Shown here: positions 51,617 to 59,577 of the stretch, one piece after another
How the letters are laid out: every line of letters begins with the position of its first letter
Numbering within the stretch: the first letter of the stretch is position 1
Assembly (NCBI GenBank): GCA_029260075.1
Contig: JAJDDY010000023.1
Location: forward strand, 186,001 to 250,000
Reading direction: 5' to 3'
Source: Phycisphaerae bacterium
GTDB taxonomy: Bacteria > Planctomycetota > Phycisphaerae > UBA1845
DNA: 64,000 nucleotides
Program-made: the position numbers and the translations under genes
The notes under the pieces: generated by a model
Seen by the model: the letters and a program-made list of their open reading frames with translations, nothing else
Database searches by the model: none
Told to the model about the DNA's origin: nothing

Positions 51617-51740
51617 TTTGTGGCGAGATAGTGCGTAAGATCGACGCGGGGAATCCGGCGCGCTTGGAAAAAGAACGTAGGCGACAGTCCACTCCGGGAC
51701 GGCCGCCTACGCTGTTTGTCCGTTGTACTGCGAGCGCCGG

Positions 51741-52382
51741 CTAGCGGCGTTTCTTCTTCTTGGCGTGCTTTTCCATGGGCTTCCAGTGACCACCGGTCAA
51801 TTCGGATAGCCCGGGCATGCCCAGCTTTTTGCCGAGCGCTCCAACGAGCTGCAGATTGATTTTGCCAGCGATGTTGGCGAACACGAGTTTGTTCTCGTCA
51901 GACTCGGTCACGACGACGGTTAGTCCGCTGAGTGTGTCACCATCCTTAGCGAACAGGGCATAAACGACAACGTTCGTGCTCTCCTCGCGAACTCGGGCGA
52001 GCCGCTCCCATCCGTCGTCCTCCATCTCCGACACCATGGCTTTGATCATCTTCGCGACGCTCTTTTCGTTGGCGTCCACGTCAACCACAACGGCACTGAT
52101 CGACGTGATATCGGCGATGAAGTCGCCGAGCTGCTCGTCCTCGCTTGCGATGGCGGTCGACACCATGCGCAGGAGCGGACCTCGAATCGAAACTTCGATA
52201 ACCATTTCATCGTCGTCCGCCAGATCGGCGAACATGGAGCCATCCACGTATCCGCTTGATTGAGCACTCTGTTTTTGGGCACCGTATGCCGTCGCCGTGC
52301 CCGCGCCCGTCACGGCTGCGACCGAGGCGGCGAGCGTCAATCGGCCAATCCATCGCCGCCATGAAGTCGTGTCAATTCTCAT
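51741..52382 (-). CDS. Secreted DUF4252-like protein in ECF operon
   Basis: The 213-residue protein has a signal peptide (about 1-34, ending AYGAQ) and a compact domain with the order of DUF4252-like proteins (DGWERLARVREESTNVVVYA, then SGLTVVVTESDENKLVFANI AGKI). The tail is Lys-rich (KKKKRR). DUF4252 proteins are often encoded beside ECF sigma/anti-sigma pairs, as here. It overlaps the anti-sigma gene by 4 bp. Possibly a surface sensor or product of the regulon; inference only. Confidence 0.7.
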   Translation of the reverse strand: MRIDTTSWRRWIGRLTLAASVAAVTGAGTATAYGAQKQSAQSSGYVDGSMFADLADDDEMVIEVSIRGPLLRMVSTAIASEDEQLGDFIADITSISAVVVDVDANEKSVAKMIKAMVSEMEDDGWERLARVREESTNVVVYALFAKDGDTLSGLTVVVTESDENKLVFANIAGKINLQLVGALGKKLGMPGLSELTGGHWKPMEKHAKKKKRR

Positions 52383-52924
52383 AATCCTGGTTTCCTCACA
52401 AAGGGGTTAGTGAATTCGGTCCAAGTATCCACAACACGCGTCAGCGCTGACGATACGTGCGATTCCATGATTTCTTCCGTAGCTACGTCTTCCACCCGCT
52501 GCAGCGCACCGAACGTCAGTTGCATGACGTAGCGCACTTCCATTGACGCCCGCTCCACGTCCTCGACGGCAGCGCTGTCGTTAGATTGCCGCAACACCAT
52601 CCATGGCCCGAGCACGGCCAAGGCCACTACGGCGGCGGTGGCGAGCCGACGCAAACCACGGGCCTGTGCGACGTGTGGTGCAACAGTTTGATCCACGGTG
52701 AGGGCCAATACCGTGTCGATGGCCTCTTGCGACATCGGGATCATTCGTGTCGCCTGTAGTTCGCGCCGGACCGTAACGAGATGCGCAGCGTAGTCGCTGC
52801 ACTCGCTGCATGTGTGCAGGTGACGGTCGAGATCGTCGTCACCGAGTCGCGTAGCTTCGCCGTCGTACCGAGCATCGATCGCAGCAAGGGCGTCGTCACA
52901 GTCGATATTGATACTTCTATTCAT
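52379..52924 (-). CDS. Zinc-finger anti-sigma factor (membrane)
   Basis: The 181-residue protein has a zf-HC2-like N terminus (HLHTCSECSDY, so H-x3-C-x2-C), one transmembrane helix (about 108-126, AVVALAVLGPW) and a periplasmic tail. It should hold the ECF sigma factor encoded next to it. ATG 52924 overlaps the stop of the sigma gene as ATGA; the frame from 52963 is rejected. The three genes sigma, anti-sigma and DUF4252-like form a coupled operon. Confidence 0.85.
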   Translation of the reverse strand: MNRSINIDCDDALAAIDARYDGEATRLGDDDLDRHLHTCSECSDYAAHLVTVRRELQATRMIPMSQEAIDTVLALTVDQTVAPHVAQARGLRRLATAAVVALAVLGPWMVLRQSNDSAAVEDVERASMEVRYVMQLTFGALQRVEDVATEEIMESHVSSALTRVVDTWTEFTNPFVRKPGL

Positions 52925-53439
52925 CGAACCGATCGTTTCTCGCAAAGCGGTTCGAGGCGACACCGCAGGCGCTTTCGTGCGCGATGCAGTCGAACCTTTA
53001 CCGTAGATACCGGCTGAGCCAACACCTCGCCCATATCACCGTAGCTCATGCCCATCACTTCTCGAAGCACAACGACAGCCCGATCCTCCGGCGACAGCGC
53101 CACAACGGCGCGAATGACGTCGCCTCGAAGATCGCCATCGGGCGACCAATCCGTAGTGGCATCAGCGTCGACGAAGGAATCAATCGGAAGCATTGACAAC
53201 GATACTTCTTGCCTCCGCGTTCGCTGCCGTATTCGATCTACACACAAGCGGTGGACAGTACGCAGCAGCCACGCCCTAGCCGACTGAGTCGCGACGGTTT
53301 CGCAACGTTGCCAGAGTCGCAAGAAAGCCTCCTGAGCAATATCGCGTGCGTCCTCGCGGTTGCGGATCATCCACACGGCGTACGTGTGGACGCGATCGCT
53401 CGCATCGAAGAAGGCTTTTCGAAATTCGTCGCGTCTCAT
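52921..53439 (-). CDS. ECF-type RNA polymerase sigma factor
   Basis: The 172-residue factor has region 2 (DARDIAQEAFLRLWQRCETV) and region 4 (REVMGMSYGDMGEVLAQPVSTVKVRLHRARKRLR) like RpoE-type ECF factors. Target promoters cannot be predicted from the window. It is first in the operon with the anti-sigma gene (ATGA overlap). Confidence 0.9.
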   Translation of the reverse strand: MRRDEFRKAFFDASDRVHTYAVWMIRNREDARDIAQEAFLRLWQRCETVATQSARAWLLRTVHRLCVDRIRQRTRRQEVSLSMLPIDSFVDADATTDWSPDGDLRGDVIRAVVALSPEDRAVVVLREVMGMSYGDMGEVLAQPVSTVKVRLHRARKRLRCRLEPLCEKRSVR

Positions 53440-53565
53440 CTGTTCACCACTACAAACGATGGGGTTGGATGGAAGTTACACGGTGGCGACCCCGGACCGA
53501 TGTCCTACTTGTGCGAACCTGTACGGTTCTGTCAGCCCTACGCAAAGGTGTGGCACCACGCGACA

Positions 53566-53592
53566 GTGTGGCCCCGGCTTCCATCCGGTGAT
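53566..53592. repeat. R3 short hairpin repeat, copy 5
   Basis: GTGTGGCCCCGGCTTCCATC... diverged copy; a half-copy (GGTGTGGCACCACG) precedes it at about 53547. Region 53440-53913 otherwise shows no gene. Confidence 0.6.
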
Positions 53593-53762
53593 GTCATTGC
53601 TGTGTTCGCTTTCTCACGAGGCATCGCGTCTTCAAACCGGCGCGCACCCGTAGCGTTTTCACGGTATTCGCATAGACGGTGCTTTCCCCGCGTAAGGACT
53701 TGTCAAACCGTAGCGCGGAAGCGCAATGATCGGGGCGTTGGCGGATGTCTGGGAGTCGTCTT

Positions 53763-53790
53763 GATCACCGGCTGGAAGCCGGTGCCACAC
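53763..53790. repeat. R3 short hairpin repeat, copy 6
   Basis: GATCACCGGCTGGAAGCCGG then TGCCACAC; nearly perfect inverted copy of copy 2. Confidence 0.7.
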
Positions 53791-53913
53791 AAGAAAGGGC
53801 TCGCGTGTCAAACACGAAGAGGGTTCGAAGACAATTTGAAGGTGTTCCAGGAGCGTCACGATTGTGACGGATGTCGTTCGGACGACGCGAACCGCCTGGC
53901 GAAGACGAGCGTA

Positions 53914-54207
53914 TTACGCGGACGAACCATCGCCGGACGGTGTCTCAACGAATGCATTCCGGGGTTGGGTCTTGATGTACTTCTTTCGGTTTTCGGCGTA
54001 TTCGTCGGGCGTCAATTCCTTAAGCTCGAAGCAGGCGGGGTCGGCGGCGATTCGAGTGAGGAACGGGATGCACCAACCGCATCCGGTGCCGGCGCCGAGG
54101 CACTCGGTCATCCGGCTGGGACGTTCGGGCTTCGTGCGCGCGGCGAAGTTAACGAGCTTGCGCAGCGACACATGGTAACAGTAACATATCTCGTCGTCGG
54201 GCTTCAT
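53914..54207 (-). CDS. BFD-like [2Fe-2S]-binding protein
   Basis: The 97-residue protein has the four-Cys pattern of BFD-type ferredoxins: CYCYHVSLRKL with C-x-C, then GTGCGWCIPF with C-x2-C. It could be a bacterioferritin-associated ferredoxin or a regulator with an iron-sulfur cluster. Start ATG 54207 is favoured because the longer frame adds a stretch with no family likeness. No ribosome site is obvious. No bacterioferritin gene lies nearby. Divergent from proS. Confidence 0.78.
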   Translation of the reverse strand: MKPDDEICYCYHVSLRKLVNFAARTKPERPSRMTECLGAGTGCGWCIPFLTRIAADPACFELKELTPDEYAENRKKYIKTQPRNAFVETPSGDGSSA

Positions 54208-54376
54208 AGACAAGGCAGTGTACACCTGCGCGCCGCTACCGGCCACTTAGCGGCAACATGCGGGCGTGGTCCGCGCGTGTCGAAGACAGCATCGCGGGGC
54301 AAGGGCGGAGGGCGATCGCTCGCACCGGCACGCTCAAGACTTGCCAACCGGCGTCGCGCACGCTAATTATGCCACC

Positions 54377-56116
54377 ATGAAATGGACCCAATACTTCATC
54401 CCGACCCAAAAAGAGGCGCCCGCCGACGCCGTCGTCCCGTCCCACCAACTGATGATCCGCGCCGGGCTGATTCGCCAAGTCGTGGCTGGCGCCTACTCGT
54501 ACTTGCCCCTCGGCTATCGCTCACTGCGCAAGATTGAAGCCATCGTGCGTGAGGAAATGGACGCCGCCGGCGCGCTCGAGCTGAACATGCCCGCGATGCA
54601 CCCCATCGAATTGTGGGAGCAGACCGGGCGGGTCGAAGCCATGGGCGACGTGCTGGTCCGTCTCGGCGGCGGATCCGGCGACGACTGGCGGTCACGCGTC
54701 GTACTTGGCCCGACGCACGAAGAGGTCATCACTGAACACGCCCGCGCGTTCGTCAACAGCTACAAACAGCTTCCGCTCACGTTCTATCAAATACAAACGA
54801 AATTCCGCGGCGAGGCCCGGCCGAAGAGCGGCGTCCTGCGCACGCGCGAGTTCCTGATGAAAGATGCGTACTCGTTTCATCTGGCCAAGGAAGAAGCGGG
54901 CGGACTCGACGAAACATACGAACGGATGTACGGAGCTTACAGCACGATTTTCGGGCGGTGCGGATTGCCGTACGTACCCGTCGAAGCCGAGTCCGGACCC
55001 ATCGGCGGTGACGCATCCCACGAGTTCATGGTGCCGACGGATGCTGGTGAGGATTACCTCGTACGGGCCGAAGACGGCGAATATCGCGCCAACCTTGAGC
55101 GCGCCGAGGTGGCTCCACTCGACGACAAGGGCGACGGTACGGATCAAGCGATGGCCGAAGTACATACGCCTGGGCTCGGCACGATCGACGAGGTCTCCAA
55201 CTTTCTCAAGTGCGAACCCTGCCGGATGATCAAGACAATCATCTACGAATCGGAGGGTGAGCCGATTGTCGCATTGGTGCGCGGCGATCATGCAGTGAAC
55301 GAATCGAAGTTTGCCCGAGCGGCCGGTGTGCCGTTCGTAGAACCGGCGAGCCCGGAACTTATCACAAAGCTGACGAAGGCTGACGTCGGATTTGCCGGAC
55401 CGGTTGCGTTGGATGCGAGGGTCATTGCCGATCAGGCCGTTACCGTGATGCACGACGCGGTCACCGGCGCGAACAAGACCGATCATCATCTGACCGGCGT
55501 GAACCCCGGTCGGGATTTCGAGATCAAATCGTCGGCAGATATTCGCATGGCCGTCGAAGGCGATCGAGCCCCCAATGGATCACCCCTGGTCTTCGAAAAA
55601 TGCATCGAGGTTGGTCACGTGTTCAAGCTCGGAACAAAGTATTCGTCAGCGATGGAAGCGACCTGTCTCGATCAGAATGGCCGGCCTCAACCCTTCATTA
55701 TGGGTTGTTACGGAATTGGTTTGAACCGGATCATGGCTGCGGCGATCGAATCGTTTCACGATGACCGCGGTATCTGCTGGCCGATGGCGATCGCTCCGTT
55801 TCAGGCGGTCATTTGTGCGCTGGACATGCGCGAGGAGACGGTGGTCAAGGTGGCTGGCGAAGTTCACGATCAGCTCGTGGCCGCCGGCGTTGACGTTCTT
55901 CTGGACGACCGCGATGCACGCCCGGGTTTCAAGTTTAAGGATGCGGAGCTCGTTGGGTTCCCGATTCGCATCACCGTCGGCAAGCGCGGGTTGGCTGAAG
56001 GGATTGCCGAGATTCAGAACCGGCGCACCGGTGACGTGCAGAAGGTTGCACCTGACGCGGTGGCTGACATCGTCGCGAAAATGGTCGAAGATGCGATCCG
56101 CGAAGAGCGCACGTAA
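54377..56116 (+). CDS. proS: Proline--tRNA ligase
   Basis: The 579-residue class II aminoacyl-tRNA synthetase has the N-terminal start FIPTQKEAPADAVVPSHQLM, motif 2 (FYQIQTKFRGEARPKSGVLR), an INS editing domain in the middle (about residues 230-390), motif 3 (GCYGIGLNRIMAA) and a C-terminal anticodon-binding domain. It is of the bacterial type with editing. ATG 54377 is taken. No other tRNA synthetase or tRNA gene adjoins. Confidence 0.95.
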   Translation: MKWTQYFIPTQKEAPADAVVPSHQLMIRAGLIRQVVAGAYSYLPLGYRSLRKIEAIVREEMDAAGALELNMPAMHPIELWEQTGRVEAMGDVLVRLGGGSGDDWRSRVVLGPTHEEVITEHARAFVNSYKQLPLTFYQIQTKFRGEARPKSGVLRTREFLMKDAYSFHLAKEEAGGLDETYERMYGAYSTIFGRCGLPYVPVEAESGPIGGDASHEFMVPTDAGEDYLVRAEDGEYRANLERAEVAPLDDKGDGTDQAMAEVHTPGLGTIDEVSNFLKCEPCRMIKTIIYESEGEPIVALVRGDHAVNESKFARAAGVPFVEPASPELITKLTKADVGFAGPVALDARVIADQAVTVMHDAVTGANKTDHHLTGVNPGRDFEIKSSADIRMAVEGDRAPNGSPLVFEKCIEVGHVFKLGTKYSSAMEATCLDQNGRPQPFIMGCYGIGLNRIMAAAIESFHDDRGICWPMAIAPFQAVICALDMREETVVKVAGEVHDQLVAAGVDVLLDDRDARPGFKFKDAELVGFPIRITVGKRGLAEGIAEIQNRRTGDVQKVAPDAVADIVAKMVEDAIREERT

Positions 56117-56174
56117 CGAACTCTCAGCCCGTCATTGCGGGAATCTACGGCTCGCACCCAGGGAATCTGCCGCT

Positions 56175-56198
56175 GGTGCGTGAATCCCTTCTCGCACC
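56175..56198. repeat. R4 24-bp hairpin repeat, copy 2
   Basis: Same sequence as the copy in the S9 gene. The rest of 56117-56271 also repeats the motif GGGAATCTNCNGCT twice at 56139 and 56161. No gene. Confidence 0.65.
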
Positions 56199-56271
56199 CT
56201 TGCCATAGGAAGCCCTTCCTGCGAACTGTGCGAGGATTCTCGAAACCAGGACGGGCATTCCTTCAGCCTTA

Positions 56272-56379
56272 GAACGTGTGTGAGAAGACGTATAAGAGGG
56301 ATTGCGATGAACCGAGCCGCGCCCGTGAGGAAGCGGTTTTCACCCGTGAGCCCGGACCGCTTCCTTACGGTCGCGGCTC
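56272..56379. repeat. R1 palindromic element, copy 15
   Basis: Left terminus AGAACGTGTGTGAGA (56272-56286), core 56315-56379. The right terminus is lost; an R4 copy lies right behind it (56393). Same subtype as copies 2 and 5. Confidence 0.72.
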
Positions 56380-56392
56380 TGAAAGAGCTGCT

Positions 56393-56416
56393 GGTGCATG
56401 AATCCTTTCTCGCACC
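56393..56416. repeat. R4 24-bp hairpin repeat, copy 3
   Basis: One A for G and one T for C change versus copy 2; arms GGTGCA / CGCACC. Follows R1 copy 15. Confidence 0.6.
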
Positions 56417-56545
56417 CTTGTGCTTGGCAGGCGATTTCCGCGAATGTCACCAAGTCATGGCCAGCAGGATTGACATCCTGCACAGGCATCGGGGCGAGAA
56501 AGGAATCGTCCCAGCGAATCCCCGCGCCGAAGCAACCGCCCGCCC

Positions 56546-56995
56546 CTATTCCTCTTGAACCTCAATCTTGATCGGCTTGGGTCGATTCGACTCCGTCTTG
56601 GGAATCGTAATCTCCAATACGCCATCGGCATACTTCGCCGCCAACTTACTGGCGTTGACGTCGGGCGGCATGTCGACCGTTCGGCAAAACGATCCGAATC
56701 GCCGTTCGCTTCGAAGGCTGCGCTCGTCACCACCGGGTGCGACTTTCTCGCCGCGAACAGTGATCACCCTGCCGACGTGACTGACGTCGATGCCGCTCGC
56801 CTCCACACCGGGCAGTTCGGCGAACAGTTTGTAGTAGTCCGGGTACTCGTGGAGGTCGATGCGCGGCGCCCATTCTTGTCCGTCGAATGGACGCGTCGAC
56901 AGCCCGGCGTGCCAGAAGCGTTCCATCACGTTGTTCATTTCGTCCTGCAGATTGCCGAGTGAAAGCTGCGTGTCGCGAAACGGTCGAAAGGCCAT
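56546..56995 (-). CDS. Hsp20/alpha-crystallin small heat-shock protein
   Basis: The 149-residue chaperone has a short N terminus, an alpha-crystallin domain (WAPRIDLHEYPDYYKLFAELPGV to YADGVLEITIPK) and a short C-terminal KPIKIEV tail resembling the I-x-I anchoring motif. It binds unfolding proteins without ATP. Length is standard. Confidence 0.93.
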   Translation of the reverse strand: MAFRPFRDTQLSLGNLQDEMNNVMERFWHAGLSTRPFDGQEWAPRIDLHEYPDYYKLFAELPGVEASGIDVSHVGRVITVRGEKVAPGGDERSLRSERRFGSFCRTVDMPPDVNASKLAAKYADGVLEITIPKTESNRPKPIKIEVQEE

Positions 56996-57178
56996 GATTC
57001 AAGACTCCTTATCTGCTAACCGAAGCGGGTGTCGCTCCACTGGTTCCAACGAATTCCACTGCCGCAAGTCGTCACAAGCATTCGCGGGGCTGATGGCGGG
57101 CCCGTCGACAGCGACCGAACCATTATAAGGTGGAGGTGGCGGGTCCGTCGACAGGTCGTGTACGTTTCGTTCTGATTG

Positions 57179-57301
57179 AGAGCGTGCTTGAGAAGGGTTG
57201 CCTCGAACCGAGCCACAACTGTAAGGGAGCGGTTGTCGCACTTGAATCCGGACCGCTTCCTCACGGGCGCGGCTCTGCATGAGACTCCTTAGGCACGTTC
57301 T
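57179..57301. repeat. R1 palindromic element, copy 16
   Basis: Core 57210-57275, left end GAGCGTGCTTGAGAAG and right end CTCCTTAGGCACGTTC as imperfect inverted repeats. It fills the gap 56996-57325, where no gene is seen. Confidence 0.72.
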
Positions 57302-57325
57302 AGGCGATCGTAGAATCGAGAGGCA

Positions 57326-58246
57326 CTACGGTCTCTGCGCCGGCGCCGGCTTGAGCGTACGAAGATACGTCGCGAGGCTTCGTTCCAAGGCCTGCGTATC
57401 GGTGCCGAAGATGCGTTTGAACGCCGTGTCCCAGTCGAGGCCGTCATCGATGCGGTGGAGGAACTTGTCGAACATGTCTTGATACTTGCCCCCGTCACCG
57501 TGGATCAGGAAATGACACAACAGCCAGCTCTGGCTGTACTGGATGGGTCCACGATCGTCGGCCATGTTGTCCGACCACTCTCGATAGGTTAGACGCATCA
57601 GCTTGTCCAAGGGCAGCAAGGCACGCTGGCTACGGGCGTTGTTGAGCAATTCGATCCGCCATGCAGGCACCGCCCCAAGACCCAACCGTTGGCTCTTGCG
57701 GTCAAAGACCCCTTCCCCGAAGTACTCAGCTAATCCCTCGTTCAGCCAAGAGGGCAGCGGGTTGCTGATCACGCGGTGGACGAACTGATGAAAACACTCG
57801 TGCATCAAGAGTTGGGCAAGCCCGGCCTGCTGGAACGCATACACGACGCCGTCACGCCCGCAGTAGATGCCGGCGGAATGGATATTGGGCTCACCGCACG
57901 ATCGTGCGAAGGCGTTGAGGAATTGATCTTTCGTGGCGAACACACGTACGAGCGGCTTGTCTCGTACGCTTCCGCGAAATCCCTTGAAGCGTCGGTCATA
58001 CTCCTTCCCCGTCGCATCCATCACCGTCCCGATGAACTTCGCTTGCGCCGCGCGCAAGTCGGTCTCGACTCGGTAGTACTTGAACTCGTATCTTGTGAGG
58101 CGCACCGTGACCGAGGGCGCGGCGCGCGTCGTCGCCGCGCCCACGGGCATATTCAGTAGCGCGACCGCTGCGGCTATGCGGTGTCCTGGTACATTGGAAA
58201 TCCTGCGCGCCGACGCATTGACGAACATGCTTATTCGGACTATCAT
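57326..58246 (-). CDS. Secreted DUF1570-like putative zinc metalloprotease, paralogue
   Basis: The 306-residue protein has a signal-like N terminus (ends near TTRAAP) and the site LMHECFHQFVH with WLNEGLAEYFG, again HExxH plus Glu. The later segment QYSQSWLLCHFLIHGDGGKY matches the place of AQSYTLCMYML in the gene at 50396, so the two are paralogues. Start ATG 58246 or 58228; no strong ribosome site. Substrate unknown. Confidence 0.75.
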   Translation of the reverse strand: MIVRISMFVNASARRISNVPGHRIAAAVALLNMPVGAATTRAAPSVTVRLTRYEFKYYRVETDLRAAQAKFIGTVMDATGKEYDRRFKGFRGSVRDKPLVRVFATKDQFLNAFARSCGEPNIHSAGIYCGRDGVVYAFQQAGLAQLLMHECFHQFVHRVISNPLPSWLNEGLAEYFGEGVFDRKSQRLGLGAVPAWRIELLNNARSQRALLPLDKLMRLTYREWSDNMADDRGPIQYSQSWLLCHFLIHGDGGKYQDMFDKFLHRIDDGLDWDTAFKRIFGTDTQALERSLATYLRTLKPAPAQRP

Positions 58247-58306
58247 TCTTGATGTACTTGGCGTCTGTCGCGGCGCCTGTCAAACAGTGCGTACGGAGAA
58301 CATATC

Positions 58307-58888
58307 ATGCTGCAAATCGTAGCCATTTTTTTTGGCCCAGACAAACCATACCTCTTGGAACTTCTTGCTGGTTTCATTCGGGCGCGCAGCGGCAATATCG
58401 AGGATGCCACGGCCAAGGTCTACGGTTCCTGGGCTAACTTATTCGTGATTTTTTCAGGCTCCGAGCTCGCTACTTTCACTGACCCCGACGACAAACGTGA
58501 ACTCGAAGGTCTCCTGGGTGGTGAGATTCGTTTTGAAGTTGCAGGTGAACCGGCGAAAGCGGACGGTGTCGAGTACCGTGATCGCCTACATGGTTTCAAG
58601 ATCATCACATTGGACAAACCCGGTCTGATCGCCCGGACTAGCGCTGTCATCAAGGCGCACAAAATTTCGGTTGTGCGATTCGACGGTCGTTGTGCTCGCC
58701 GTGACGAGGTCATTGCGGGTGTTCGGGAGAAATCTACCGTATTCCACCAGTCGTATGAAGTGCGGATACCTACGAGTGTGGATGATGCGACATTTCACGA
58801 AGCAATTGAAGCTGCACTAGGTGCTGACTATACGGGTTCCGTGGGTGCCGTAGCGATACCGTTGTTCGAGGTTCCTCGACTCTACTGA
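58307..58888 (+). CDS. Double ACT-domain protein (GcvR-like)
   Basis: The 193-residue cytoplasmic protein is made of two ACT-like domains (about 1-85 and 95-185), like GcvR and related amino-acid sensing regulators. Segments: IVAIFFGPDKPYLLELLAGF and IITLDKPGLIARTSAVIKAH, the second with the ligand-type DxPG motif. It may sense glycine or serine; unproven. ATG 58307 has GGAGAA about 8 nt upstream. Divergent from the DUF1570 gene. Confidence 0.8.
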   Translation: MLQIVAIFFGPDKPYLLELLAGFIRARSGNIEDATAKVYGSWANLFVIFSGSELATFTDPDDKRELEGLLGGEIRFEVAGEPAKADGVEYRDRLHGFKIITLDKPGLIARTSAVIKAHKISVVRFDGRCARRDEVIAGVREKSTVFHQSYEVRIPTSVDDATFHEAIEAALGADYTGSVGAVAIPLFEVPRLY

Positions 58889-59039
58889 AACGTTGGGGCC
58901 GTTGCTCATTTGGGAGATCGCTGGCTGGGTGGCTAGGAGGTCGGGGGCAAGTGCCTCCGGTTCCATTTGGCCGGATGTCCGACGTTCTCACAATTCGCAG
59001 CATTGACGAACTGTATCGCTTGCACTACCTCTATCCTTT

Positions 59040-59309
59040 GTGGCTGATCACACACCGCACCAGCGGAAAATCATAGCACGCTATTACGACCACCGCGACG
59101 AGATCGTTCTGACCCGTCTGAGTGAGATCGTAACCGAGCTGAGCCTTGCCGACACCGATCGCAAACTCGATCAACTCTGGACCCGCGCCGCCAAGGCCAT
59201 GAACACCCTACAGGTCCGCGAGCCCATAGCCGCCCATATCCTCAATGCGCGAGACGCCGAAGTGCTCGCCCGCCACGTCCGCGACTGGCTCAAACAGGCC
59301 CGTGGCTAG
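59040..59309 (+). CDS. Small helical protein of unknown function
   Basis: The 89-residue product from GTG 59040 is rich in charged residues and predicted all-helical (QRKIIARYYDHRDEIVLTRL, DRKLDQLWTRAAKAMNTL). No family recognised. Codon use looks like genes nearby. The start is not backed by a ribosome site. Confidence 0.55.
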   Translation: MADHTPHQRKIIARYYDHRDEIVLTRLSEIVTELSLADTDRKLDQLWTRAAKAMNTLQVREPIAAHILNARDAEVLARHVRDWLKQARG

Positions 59310-59514
59310 CCCTTGGGCGTTCGGGCTATGATCATGACCCCTCTCGCGATAATCCAAGGGCCGTACTTCAACCCACGCAACGCCACGTGTCTCGCCGTCG
59401 CACGCCAAGGCGGCAGTATGCCTCCTGGTGCGAATAATTGTGGCTGCCGCCCGAATGTATGGTTGACGTCTTGGATTCCGGCGGCAAGCGCCGTATCGGA
59501 CGTCCGGGGGCCAC

Positions 59515-59570
59515 TTGGGGCCTTTGTTGAATTTTCGTATGATCGCTCGATAGGGATGCAGTTCGAGGAG
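59515..59570 (+). promoter_or_regulatory. Promoter and ribosome site of the FHA gene
   Basis: TTGGGG (59515-59520) and TATGAT (59538-59543) are 17 nt apart; GAGGAG (59565-59570) lies 7 nt before ATG 59578. The 59310-59577 gap has no gene. Confidence 0.5.
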
Positions 59571-59577
59571 TTTTCCG

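Noticed and set aside
53209-54366. 385-residue plus-strand frame
   Set aside because: Crosses the sigma factor antisense, two R3 repeats, the BFD gene antisense and the proS leader; no consistent coding signal.
54692-55489. 265-residue minus-strand frame
   Set aside because: Antisense shadow of proS.
58889-59039. Possible small RNA or tRNA-like sequence with GGTTCCATT
   Set aside because: No acceptor stem pairing or anticodon arm could be found; short stems look random.
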